Assembly: GCF_000281715.2 (NCBI RefSeq)
Contig: NZ_CP124576.1
Span: 441,501 to 505,500, forward strand
DNA length: 64,000 nt
Origin: Sphingobium sp. AP49
GTDB taxonomy: Bacteria; Pseudomonadota; Alphaproteobacteria; Sphingomonadales; Sphingomonadaceae
Reading direction: 5' to 3'
Shown: in pieces, positions 7,714-14,823 of the stretch
Layout of the letters: each line of letters opens with the position of its first letter
Position numbering within the stretch: the stretch's first letter is position 1
Made by a program: the position numbers and the translations under genes
The notes under the pieces: model-generated
Told to the model about the DNA's origin: nothing
Databases searched by the model: none
The model's input: only the letters and a program-made list of their open reading frames with translations

Positions 7714-8067
7714 ATCCTCGTCTCCCAACATCAGATAGCCCGCAAACGCATCTTGCCGCCATTGGTGCCGACAAACGATCCTTCTGTCCCGATCGGCGAA
7801 CAAGGCCCGCATGCGTCCCGATGGGCTATGAGGATTGTGCCGGAGGGGCGTCGATCCTGACCCGGCGCATGACGAAGCCAGGCCTGAAGCCATCTGCCTG
7901 CCCGGCCTCATTCTTCCTCATCCTCGCCTTGGAGCGGCGTGACTGCCTCATGCCGTCAACCCCGCAAGGGGGTTCCCGGATGCCATGGCCATCCGTGACG
8001 TCGGCAATCAGCCACTCCCTGGGCTGGGACGTCGGGAATGATCCCGGACAGACAAGGAGTTTTCATC
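7714..8067. other. Intergenic region between stress block and DUF736
   Basis: About 350 bases. It holds the EcfG-like promoter for the DUF3008-trxC pair near its left end and AAGGAG before the DUF736 gene at its right end. I see no credible gene in between. This is the right-hand junction of the stress-type block with the conjugation backbone. Confidence 0.5.
7745..7769 (-). promoter_or_regulatory. EcfG-like promoter for DUF3008-trxC
   Basis: On the minus strand GGCAC, 16 bases, CGTT: one mismatch from GGAAC-N16-CGTT. Spacing to the DUF3008 ATG is suitable. Confidence 0.45.
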
Positions 8068-8388
8068 ATGGCTACCATCGTCGCGAACCTCATCGTCAAG
8101 GGCGACAACCTCGAAGGCACGCTCGCCACCCTGACCATCAGCGCCCCCATCCTCGTGATACCCAATCTCCGCAAATCGAAGGAGTCGGAGCCCGATTACC
8201 GCATCATCAGCCGCAAGAACGGCTTCGAGCTCGGTGCTGGCTGGAAGAAGTTCGCTCAGTCGACCGGCGCCGAATATGTCTCGGTCGTGCTCTCGGCTCC
8301 GGAATTCGGGACCATCTATGGCAATATCGCCAATGCGCCGGGCGACGATCCGATGCGCAAGGTCATCATCTGGAATGCACCGGCCTGA
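8068..8388 (+). CDS. DUF736 family protein, copy 1
   Basis: Protein of 106 residues from the DUF736 family, small proteins typical of alphaproteobacterial plasmids and integrative elements. It starts MATIVANLIVKGDNLEGTLATLTI and ends in the family pattern YVSVVLSAPEFGTIYGNIANAPGDDPMRKVIIWNAPA. AAGGAG precedes the ATG by 8 bases. It is the most divergent of three copies in this window (others at 9343 and 13141). Function unknown. Confidence 0.92.
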   Translation: MATIVANLIVKGDNLEGTLATLTISAPILVIPNLRKSKESEPDYRIISRKNGFELGAGWKKFAQSTGAEYVSVVLSAPEFGTIYGNIANAPGDDPMRKVIIWNAPA

Positions 8389-8394
8389 CCGACC

Positions 8395-8425
8395 GATCCC
8401 GGTCCGCCCAAAGCGGACCGGGATC
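8395..8425. terminator. Perfect 13-bp hairpin after DUF736
   Basis: GATCCCGGTCCGC (8395-8407), loop CCAAA, GCGGACCGGGATC (8413-8425), six bases after the stop codon. There is no T-run, so termination is likely but not certain. Confidence 0.55.
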
Positions 8426-8551
8426 ACTGCCCGGCGATCGGTGCCGGATTGTGATTCACCGGACCCGCCCGATGGCCTATATTTGTCCGGCAGATTTGCG
8501 CTGTGGTGGTGGTGGAAAGCGCGTCCCTCATTCCGTCAAGGAAGGACGCTG

Positions 8552-8947
8552 ATGACCATTTTGCTGCTTGTCCTCGCATTCCTCGCCTGCCTTCAGGCCT
8601 GTCGCCTGCTTCTGACCCTCTCGATCAACGCCCTGCCGGTCGGCACCGCGATTGCGACCGCCTTCTGGCTGAACGATTTTGGCCATGGCCTCCTCTTCTC
8701 GATCCTGCTTGCACTATTGGTCGGCATGGCGCTCGCAGGCACCGCGCCCTGGCTATGCGCGCGCTGCAACGCGCCCGCCGTCCGGCGGACCGTCATCTTC
8801 CTCTTCGTCCTTCCGGCCCGGATTGCGGGCTATAACGGGACAAGGGCCGTCTGCCTGTTGTTGATGCCCCAGGGCGCCGCCGCAGTCATCGCGAGCCTGT
8901 TTGCCGGGACTCTCATCGGGATATCTGCGGCCCGGCGCTTGGGTTGA
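8552..8947 (+). CDS. Small multi-pass membrane protein, hypothetical
   Basis: Protein of 131 residues with three or four hydrophobic segments: MTILLLVLAFLACLQACRLLLTL, LLFSILLALLVGMALAGTAPW, VIFLFVLPARIAGY and AAAVIASLFAGTLIGISAA. A pair of cysteines (LCARCN) lies in a loop. I do not recognise the family. AAGGA lies upstream of the ATG at 8552. It sits between two DUF736 genes on the same strand and is probably part of the conjugation backbone. Confidence 0.65.
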   Translation: MTILLLVLAFLACLQACRLLLTLSINALPVGTAIATAFWLNDFGHGLLFSILLALLVGMALAGTAPWLCARCNAPAVRRTVIFLFVLPARIAGYNGTRAVCLLLMPQGAAAVIASLFAGTLIGISAARRLG

Positions 8948-9342
8948 GGGCCGGCACCGGCGGCGAAGCGACATCAGGACTGATGTTCGCCTGATCGAGC
9001 GACGGCGCGCATCATCCATAGCTTCGGGCCTTGTCCCCGATCCACGCCTCTCGGTTGTTGCCGATCGTCGCGCATGTCCGTGCCCTGGTCCTGCCGCACC
9101 ATCGGCCTCTTCCCTTGCGCATCTGCAGCAACATCGCCTGCAGCTGGCCGGCTTGCCGCAAAGGTGCCGCTCGCAGTTTCTTCCCCGCGGCGCTGCGCGC
9201 CGCTCCTCGCGCGCCAAGAAACGGCTGCGAGACCCTCCTTCGCTTGCGCTGCGGGCCTGCGGCTGCAGCGCCTGCCTGTTGCTGATTTTCATGCGCATCG
9301 AGGCCGCAATGGCGCGGCACGAGCAACAGGAAGGAATGCATC
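8948..9342. other. Intergenic region upstream of DUF736 copy 2
   Basis: About 395 bases with no credible start and frame. It contains GC-rich short inverted repeats around 9185-9215 (GCGGCGCTGCGCGCCGC) and ends in AACAGGAAGGA before the next ATG. Probably the promoter and leader of DUF736 copy 2. Confidence 0.45.
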
Positions 9343-9660
9343 ATGTCGAAGATCGGCAGCTTCAAGAAGGTCGCGGGCGAATATCGGGGCCAGATCATCA
9401 CCCTCGCGCTGCAGGCCGAGTCGGTCCGTATCGTCGAGCAGACGGCGACCAGCGAGCATGCGCCCACCCACCGCGTCTATGCCGGCGAGGCCGAGGTCGG
9501 GGCCGGCTGGGTCAAGACCCGCAACGAGGATCGCCCCTATCTCTCCATCAAGCTCGATGATCCCAGCTTCACCGCTCCGATCTTCGCGCAGCTCTTCGAG
9601 GGCGAGAATGGCGATCATGACCTGGTCTGGAACCGCCCGACCCGCCGCGGCAAGGATTGA
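9343..9660 (+). CDS. DUF736 family protein, copy 2
   Basis: Canonical DUF736 protein of 105 residues: MSKIGSFKKVAGEYRGQIITLALQAESVRIV, then HRVYAGEAEVGAGWVKTRNEDRPYLSIKLDDPSFTAPIFAQLFEGENGDHDLVWNRP. A good ribosome site (GGAAGGA) precedes the ATG. The hallmark G-A-G-W and YLS-KLDDP motifs are intact. It is followed by a bulged hairpin (9669-9697). Role unknown; strongly linked to conjugative elements of alphaproteobacteria. Confidence 0.95.
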   Translation: MSKIGSFKKVAGEYRGQIITLALQAESVRIVEQTATSEHAPTHRVYAGEAEVGAGWVKTRNEDRPYLSIKLDDPSFTAPIFAQLFEGENGDHDLVWNRPTRRGKD

Positions 9661-9770
9661 ATGGAGGCCGGTTCGCTCCCCAAAAAGGGGCGAACCGTCC
9701 CCATTTGCGGGGATAGCGCCCCCCTGTTGTTGGCATGGCTGGCCGTTCGCCGCCACGCCAGTCTTCTGCC

Positions 9771-9971
9771 ATGTCAGAGGCAGCAGGCATCGATGGCACA
9801 CAGGCGACAGCACGCCAGCTGCTCGATCTGCCCGGCTTCGCGCAGGAATTTCTCCGCCGCAATCCACGTTACCGCGCCGAACATCGAGCGCTGGCCAACC
9901 TGCCAGCTGGGCACGCGCCGCCGGCGCGGGAGGTGATGGCCCGGCGGTGGAGCCTGAGCTTTCCCCTGTGA
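9771..9971 (+). CDS. DUF6499-like small regulator
   Basis: Small protein whose core LLDLPGFAQEFLRRNPRYRAEHRALANL and end AREVMARRWSLSFPL match the domain usually found just before DUF2285 on alphaproteobacterial mobile elements. The start is uncertain: ATG at 9771 (MSEAAGIDG) or at 9735 would both work and neither has a strong ribosome site. It ends eight bases before the DUF2285 gene; in many relatives the two domains form one polypeptide, so here they seem to be separate but co-translated. Confidence 0.7.
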   Translation: MSEAAGIDGTQATARQLLDLPGFAQEFLRRNPRYRAEHRALANLPAGHAPPAREVMARRWSLSFPL

Positions 9972-9978
9972 ACCCGAC

Positions 9979-10557
9979 ATGTTCGCCGACACGCAGCCCG
10001 CGCTCTGGCATCCCGAGGAGGTACCGGCCGTCCTCATCCTCGACACCGCCCCGTTCGCCGGCACGGGCCTTGCGCTGCCCGATTTCGCGGATTGGCCGGG
10101 CATTCTCGTCGATCGAACGCTTGAAAACGGGCGCCACATGGTCCTGGCAGACGGCAGCGGCCTGCATCGCCTGTGGCTGCGCCCCGGCCCGGCCGACAGA
10201 TCGCTCGCCTATATGGTCATCCGGGACGACGCGCTCGTGCTTCGTCAGGCCATGGTGCGCCGCTTCGAACAGCGCATGACGGGTAGCCGCGCCGGCCGAT
10301 CGCCGCCTGGCCTTTGCCCGACGCCATTTCAGCGCCAGCGCCTCTCCATGCTGCTCGATATCCTGGATGCCGCCGGCACCCGCGACGGCGCCCCGCTCAC
10401 CACGCATGAAATCGCGCGCCGCCATGTCTATGCGCGCATGCAGGTGGGTCAGGGCAGCGAATGGAAATCCTCCTCCCAGCGTCGCCGCACACAGCGCCTC
10501 ATCGATGAGGCCCGGGCATTGATGGAAGGCGGCTATCGCAGGCTCCTGCGTCCCTGA
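9979..10557 (+). CDS. DUF2285 domain protein
   Basis: Protein of 192 residues. The N-terminal half is a beta-rich region (PAVLILDTAPF, LVDRTLENGRHMVLADGSGLHRLWLR). The C-terminal half is the DUF2285 helical domain (FQRQRLSMLLDILDAAGTRDGAPLTTHEIARRHV, QRRRTQRLIDEARALMEGGYRRLL). The family is regarded as a putative DNA-binding regulator of mobile elements. It follows the DUF6499-like gene closely and precedes an HTH gene and repA. Confidence 0.87.
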   Translation: MFADTQPALWHPEEVPAVLILDTAPFAGTGLALPDFADWPGILVDRTLENGRHMVLADGSGLHRLWLRPGPADRSLAYMVIRDDALVLRQAMVRRFEQRMTGSRAGRSPPGLCPTPFQRQRLSMLLDILDAAGTRDGAPLTTHEIARRHVYARMQVGQGSEWKSSSQRRRTQRLIDEARALMEGGYRRLLRP

Positions 10558-10693
10558 ACGCCGGGGCTGCGCGGTGCGACAAAAGTCCAGCGCCCCAAAT
10601 AGCCGCTCCACCATGCCTGACGTAGTTCGCCACTCTCCGCCGGACGGACCGCTGATCTTCGATCCCTGGCCCACCCTTCGATGGAGAATGATC

Positions 10694-10957
10694 ATGAGCG
10701 CCAATCGCGCCTTGTCCTCGCCGCAATATCTCAGGACACCCGACGCTGCCCTGCATCTGGGTCTCAGCCCGCGCACCCTCGAAAAGCATCGCTGCTATGG
10801 CACCGGTCCGGCTTTTCACAAGCTGGGCGGGCGCGTCGTCTATACGATCGACGCGCTCGACAGCTGGGCCGCGCTCGGCCTGCGGCGCTCGACCTCCGAC
10901 CCTGGTTCGGGCATCTGCCTGCCCGCCCGCAGGTTCGACGGTCCGGTCCGGCGCTGA
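10694..10957 (+). CDS. Helix-turn-helix DNA-binding protein (MerR/AlpA type)
   Basis: Protein of 87 residues with an excisionase-like winged HTH: YLRTPDAALHLGLSPRTLEKHRCYGTGPAFHKLGGRVVYTIDALDSWAA. This matches the short AlpA/MerR-like regulators found immediately upstream of replication initiator A in these elements. It ends four bases before the repA start, so the two are very likely one transcript, and it may control repA. Confidence 0.88.
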   Translation: MSANRALSSPQYLRTPDAALHLGLSPRTLEKHRCYGTGPAFHKLGGRVVYTIDALDSWAALGLRRSTSDPGSGICLPARRFDGPVRR

Positions 10958-10961
10958 GCCG

Positions 10962-11834
10962 ATGGCCCGCAACCGCTCCCTAATGCTCCGGGACGAACCC
11001 GATCGGGCCCAGCTCGAACTGTTCCTGTCCATCCCCGGCAACATCCCACCACGCGACGCCCAGGATCTGATGGCCTGGCCCTTTTTCAGCCTCGCCAAGT
11101 CGCCTCGTATCGTGCCGATCGCCTTTGAAATGGGCCAGACCTGGATATCGGTCGAGGCCGTCCATGAACATGGCATGGCGACCATCTGGGACGCCGACAT
11201 CCTGATCTGGGCAGCGAGCCAGCTGGTCGAGGCCCGCGACGCCGGCCGCCCGACCTCCCGGCTCATGGCGACCACGCCTTTCGAGATACTGACCTATATC
11301 GGGCGCGGGACCGGCCGCGACAATTATGATCGGTTGAAGGCGGCGCTCGATCGGCTGCAGGCGACCAGCGTCGCCACCTCGATCCGGCAGCAGCATGAAC
11401 GCCGCCGGCATCGCTTCTCCTGGATCAACGAATGGAAGGAGCGGCTCGACAGCAAGGGCCGGCCGCTCGGCATCGAACTGATCCTGCCCGACTGGTTCTA
11501 TGCCGGCGTCCTTGATCGCGCACTCATCCTGACCATCGATCCGGCCTATTTCCGCCTGACCGGTGGCCTGGAACGCTGGCTCTACCGGATCGTGCGCAAA
11601 CATGGCGGGCGGCAGGTAGGTGGCTGGAGTTTCGACCTCGCCCATCTGTACAGAAAGTCGGGCGTCCTCTCGCCTTTCAAGCGCTTCGCCTTCGAGCTGC
11701 GGGACATCGTCCGCCGTCAGCCACTGCCCGGCTATAGCCTTCTCATCGATCGGGACAGGCTGAGTTTCGCGCCGATCGCGCTCAGCAGCTATGAGCGTGC
11801 GCTGCGCCGGAGCCGCCCGAGGCCGTTGCGATGA
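10962..11834 (+). CDS. repA: Replication initiator protein A
   Basis: Plasmid-type replication initiator of 290 residues. It carries the family pattern DEPDRAQLELFLSIPGNIPPRDAQDLMAWPFFSLAKSPR, then TPFEILTYIGRGTGRDNYDRLKAALDRLQ and a winged-helix C-terminal part (LYRIVRKHGGRQVGGWSFDLAHLYRKSG). Such proteins bind iterons, and three iteron-like repeats begin 12 bases after its stop codon. Its presence suggests that this element can replicate as a plasmid or that an integrative element has a plasmid-like stage. Confidence 0.93.
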   Translation: MARNRSLMLRDEPDRAQLELFLSIPGNIPPRDAQDLMAWPFFSLAKSPRIVPIAFEMGQTWISVEAVHEHGMATIWDADILIWAASQLVEARDAGRPTSRLMATTPFEILTYIGRGTGRDNYDRLKAALDRLQATSVATSIRQQHERRRHRFSWINEWKERLDSKGRPLGIELILPDWFYAGVLDRALILTIDPAYFRLTGGLERWLYRIVRKHGGRQVGGWSFDLAHLYRKSGVLSPFKRFAFELRDIVRRQPLPGYSLLIDRDRLSFAPIALSSYERALRRSRPRPLR

Positions 11835-11845
11835 GCGCGGTCCGG

Positions 11846-11910
11846 CTCGTCCTATCGGGAACCGGCAGGCTCGTCCTATCAGGAACCCGATCCTCGTCCT
11901 ATCGGGAACC
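11846..11910. repeat. Three iterons, candidate RepA-binding origin
   Basis: Three direct copies of an 18-base unit CTCGTCCTATCGGGAACC at 11846-11863, 11870-11887 (one base differs) and 11893-11910. The period is 23-24 bases, close to two turns of DNA helix, as expected for iterons. They lie just after repA. Confidence 0.8.
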
Positions 11911-11974
11911 GAGTTCGGCGATAAACCCCTGCCATCGCGGCCGAAATCCCGGTTCCTCTAACCATGCTAATAGA

Positions 11975-11995
11975 AAGGAATCTTCCAGATTCCTT
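11975..11995. repeat. AT-rich inverted repeat next to the iterons
   Basis: AAGGAATCT (11975-11983) pairs with AGATTCCTT (11987-11995) across a three-base loop, inside the only clearly AT-rich stretch of this part (about 11958-12000). It could be part of the unwinding region of an origin or a terminator for repA. Confidence 0.5.
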
Positions 11996-12054
11996 CTAAC
12001 GCCGCGCGCCGCGAGCGCGCCGATCGCATCCGTCGGCCGTGAGGGAGGCGCAAG

Positions 12055-12567
12055 ATGACGCCAGCACGGGACCGCGCCGGGTCAGGCACAGCCATGGCTG
12101 CCAGGACGCACAACACCGACATTGAACTCATCTGGATCGAGAAGCGCCTCGAACACTGGATCCGCTTCGGCAAGGCAGTGGACGAGACGATCCTGTCGCG
12201 CCGCACGCGCATCTTGCGCTTCCCTCCCGGCAGCTCAGTCGCCTTCGTTCGCTGGTCTGCGAGCGACTATGGCACGATCCGATCGCGCATCGACATCATG
12301 CGCACCATGATGCCGGGCGAGGCCTGTTCGCCGCTCCCATTCGTGCGACCGGGCGCGCAAATCTGGCTCAGCATCGAAGGGTCGCCCAAGGTCCGTTGGG
12401 TGCTCGAGACGATCGACGCCATCGAAGCGGCCGGCATCGATCCCTGTACGGTCGCGCCCGAACATTGGAGCCATGTCGCCAACCGGATTGCTGCGGGCGA
12501 GCCGCCACGCGCATACACGGTCGAGCGCCATGCCGCCTGGCGCAAGCGACAGGCGCTCGGGCTATGA
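12055..12567 (+). CDS. DUF2840 domain protein
   Basis: Protein of 170 residues matching DUF2840: IELIWIEKRLEHWIRFGKAVDETILSRRTRILRFPPGSSVAFVRWSASDYGT, then QIWLSIEGSPKVRWVLETIDAIEAAGIDP and the end VERHAAWRKRQALGL. The family is found between repA and traF on sphingomonad and rhizobial elements; its function is unknown. The start has GGGAGG seven bases upstream. The stop overlaps the next gene by four bases. Confidence 0.9.
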   Translation: MTPARDRAGSGTAMAARTHNTDIELIWIEKRLEHWIRFGKAVDETILSRRTRILRFPPGSSVAFVRWSASDYGTIRSRIDIMRTMMPGEACSPLPFVRPGAQIWLSIEGSPKVRWVLETIDAIEAAGIDPCTVAPEHWSHVANRIAAGEPPRAYTVERHAAWRKRQALGL

Positions 12568-13154
12568 ACCGCGCTTTCTATCGGCGCGCGACGCTGAGCG
12601 CGGCTGCGGGGTTCGCCATCGCTTTTGCCGCGATTGCTGCCATCGGGCCGCGTGCACGCCTGCTCTGGAACAGCAGTGCGAGCGCGCCCGTCGGGCTTTA
12701 TCGCGTCCATGTCGGCGCACGCCCGCGGCGCGGTATCTTCGTCGCCGTCATGCCGCCGCCAGGGCTCGCCGCCTTCATGGTCCAGCGTCGCTATCTGGGC
12801 GAAAATACGCCGCTGATCAAACGGGTCGCTGCCACGGCCAGCGCCCGCGTTTGCCGCGCTGGCGCCATCATCAGTATCAATGGTGTCGCGCGCGCGGTCG
12901 CTCTTGCGCAGGATCGGGAAGGGCGCGCGCTGCCGGGCTGGAGCGGCTGCCGCACGCTCGAGCGGGGCGAACTATTCCTCCTCAATGCGCCAGCCGACAG
13001 TTTCGACAGCCGCTATTTCGGGCCGCTTTCCGATCAGACAATGATCGGGACCGTGACGCCCATCCTCACGCGCGTTGTGCCGGATGCGCCCTGGCGCTGG
13101 CACGACAATGCGACAGTCCATGCCGACAAGGAGGTGATCCATGCATATCGGTAA
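12564..13154 (+). CDS. traF: S26 family signal peptidase, conjugative TraF type
   Basis: Inner-membrane serine peptidase of 196 residues that processes pilin-type substrates in conjugation. It has one N-terminal membrane anchor (AGFAIAFAAIAAIGPRARLLWN), the catalytic serine region NSSASAPVGLYRV, and the lysine region LIKRVAATASARVC, followed by the late motif DSFDSRYFGPLSDQTMIGTV. ATGA overlaps with DUF2840 upstream. Its end overlaps the start of the next DUF736 gene by 14 bases. It implies a T4SS elsewhere on the element. Confidence 0.92.
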   Translation: MNRAFYRRATLSAAAGFAIAFAAIAAIGPRARLLWNSSASAPVGLYRVHVGARPRRGIFVAVMPPPGLAAFMVQRRYLGENTPLIKRVAATASARVCRAGAIISINGVARAVALAQDREGRALPGWSGCRTLERGELFLLNAPADSFDSRYFGPLSDQTMIGTVTPILTRVVPDAPWRWHDNATVHADKEVIHAYR

Positions 13155-13479
13155 GTTCCGCAAGGTGATCGGCGGATATGCCGGCCGGCTTCAGACATTG
13201 GGGCTCGATCTCGATATCCGGATCCTGCCCGCCGCGCAGAAGACACGCGCGACAGCACCGGACTGGCATGTCGTCCTTGCGCGCGGTGATGCGCGGATCG
13301 ACGTCGGCTGTGGCTGGACGCGCAGCAGCGACAAGGCCGGTCCTTTCATCGCTCTGCTGCTCGATTGCCCGTCCTTTGCGCGTCCGCTGCGGGCAAATCT
13401 GATGCGATCGGATCGCGATCCCGCAGCCCATGCCATGCTCTGGTCACGCAGCCTGCCGCGACCAAGGGAGGCAAGCTGA
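13141..13479 (+). CDS. DUF736 family protein, copy 3
   Basis: Protein of 112 residues: MHIGKFRKVIGGYAGRLQTLGLDLDIRILPA, DVGCGWTRSSDKAGPFIALLLDCPSFARPLRANLM and AHAMLWSRSLPRP keep the DUF736 layout. It overlaps the end of traF and ends in TGATG, where its stop shares a base with the start of the transglycosylase gene. Tight packing ties this copy to the transfer operon. Confidence 0.9.
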   Translation: MHIGKFRKVIGGYAGRLQTLGLDLDIRILPAAQKTRATAPDWHVVLARGDARIDVGCGWTRSSDKAGPFIALLLDCPSFARPLRANLMRSDRDPAAHAMLWSRSLPRPREAS

Positions 13480-14165
13480 TGGCCATCGGATCGCCATTCT
13501 CCCGCGTTCGACAGGTTTTGCATTTCATCCTGCCATGCGCGTTTGGCTGCGCCATTGCCGCGCCGCCACAGGCGCAGGACCTCGCCATGCCAATCGCCGA
13601 GGCGGCACAACGCTTCGACCTTCCCGAGGACCTGATCCGCGCCGTCATGGCGGCTGAAAGTGGCCGGGATATGGGCGCGACATCCCGCGCGGGTGCCATG
13701 GGCCTCATGCAGATCATGCCGGGCACCTGGTCTGATCTGAGCCGACGTCATGGCCTTGGCATGTCGCCTTATGAACCACGCGCCAACATATTGGCAGGCG
13801 CCGCCTATCTGCGCGAAATGATCGACCGCTACGGAGATCTGCGTCTTGCCCTGGCCGCCTATAATGCGGGCCCCGGACAGGTCGACGCCTATCGCAAGGG
13901 TGCACGAGCCCTGCCCGCCGAGACAATCGCCTATATCGCGCGCGTGACGGGGACGCGCAGCCGCAGCACCGGAGAAAGGGTCGGGGCTGTTCCACCCGAC
14001 TGGCGCGCCTCTGCCCTATTCACGCGCACAAGCGCCGATATGAAGCAGCAGGGCGATCCAGCTCTTGCGGATCCCGCGCTCGCCGCCCCTTGGCCAGGTG
14101 AGCGTTCCCCGGTGGAAGCCCCGCCCGCCATCTTCGTGCGCCCCGCTGGTGGCCCGGCGCGATGA
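13479..14165 (+). CDS. Lytic transglycosylase (SLT domain), conjugation-associated
   Basis: Periplasmic peptidoglycan-cutting enzyme of 228 residues that locally opens the cell wall for the mating channel. After a signal peptide (VLHFILPCAFGCAIAAPPQAQ) comes the goose-type/SLT catalytic domain: FDLPEDLIRAVMAAESGRD with the catalytic Glu, GAMGLMQIMPGTW, ILAGAAYLREMIDRYGDLRLALAAYNAGPGQV. The C-terminus is proline- and alanine-rich. The start is the ATG at 13479 sharing a base with the previous stop and preceded by GGGAGG. Confidence 0.93.
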   Translation: MAIGSPFSRVRQVLHFILPCAFGCAIAAPPQAQDLAMPIAEAAQRFDLPEDLIRAVMAAESGRDMGATSRAGAMGLMQIMPGTWSDLSRRHGLGMSPYEPRANILAGAAYLREMIDRYGDLRLALAAYNAGPGQVDAYRKGARALPAETIAYIARVTGTRSRSTGERVGAVPPDWRASALFTRTSADMKQQGDPALADPALAAPWPGERSPVEAPPAIFVRPAGGPAR

Positions 14166-14234
14166 GCCACTGCCGCCCCCCGCGGATCGTGCCTGCTTGT
14201 CGGGGTGCCGCGCAGTCGAAGCCGCGCATCGAGC

Positions 14235-14437
14235 TGCGGGCTGATCGAGCCCGCAATTCGGCAAGGTTGCAGGGCTGCGATGCTACGCATCGAGCCGGTA
14301 ATTCAGATACACACCTCACGCACGGGTGCATCGCGCATTTCTGCTGGTTTGACGGGATGCCAATAGCATCTCGTCACCTTCAGCAGCGAGCATATCACGC
14401 TTTTGTGCCGTTTCGCGCGATGGCGGATAGCATCTCG
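14235..14437. other. Candidate oriT region with repeated hairpins
   Basis: About 290 non-coding bases before the transfer operon hold a cluster of small inverted repeats: TGCGGGCT/AGCCCGCA (14235-14255), CGATGC/GCATCG (14278-14292) and GATGC/GCATC (14356-14370). They also contain a direct repeat ATAGCATCTCG at 14363-14373 and 14427-14437. Position upstream of a relaxosome-type gene, TraD and a MOBF relaxase is where oriT is expected; the nic site itself I cannot place. Confidence 0.5.
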
Positions 14438-14451
14438 CCGGGGACATTGCG

Positions 14452-14823
14452 ATGAGCGCGCGGGCCCAGACCGTAAGGCTCTCTCCAGCCCAGCATCGCA
14501 CCCTCGCCGCATTCGCCAGACAGCGCGGTTTGAGCGAATATGCCATGCTCGCCAGAGTCGTGGACATGGGACTGGCTGCCCTCATCCAGGGGACAGGCAG
14601 CGCGATCGACACCCGCGAGATCGTGACCGAACTGGCATCGGTCAGCACGCGCATCGTGGACGTGGAACATATGCTGGATCGGGCGCTGTTCACCGCCTGC
14701 GCCGCCTATTGCTACGCCCGCAGCGCGGCGAGCGGCACGCGCAAGACCGACGAAGTCCTCACCCAGGAAATCCACGCCGCCTATGATCGGCAGCGACGGC
14801 TCGCACAGGATCATCGGCCATGA
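14452..14823 (+). CDS. Small relaxosome-type accessory protein
   Basis: Protein of 123 residues starting MSARAQTVRLSPAQHRTLAAFARQRGLSEYAMLARVVDMGLAALI, which resembles a ribbon-helix-helix DNA-binding domain, followed by a helical region (DTREIVTELASVSTRIVDVEHMLDRAL). No family name is certain. It lies between the candidate oriT and TraD, and its stop overlaps the TraD start by four bases. A role comparable to TrwA/TraY-type accessory proteins that bind oriT is inferred from position and fold. Confidence 0.7.
   Translation: MSARAQTVRLSPAQHRTLAAFARQRGLSEYAMLARVVDMGLAALIQGTGSAIDTREIVTELASVSTRIVDVEHMLDRALFTACAAYCYARSAASGTRKTDEVLTQEIHAAYDRQRRLAQDHRP

Noticed and set aside
14162..14455. Plus-strand open frame in the candidate oriT region
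   Set aside because: Arginine/cysteine-rich composition, no family, and the region is full of inverted repeats; more likely non-coding.
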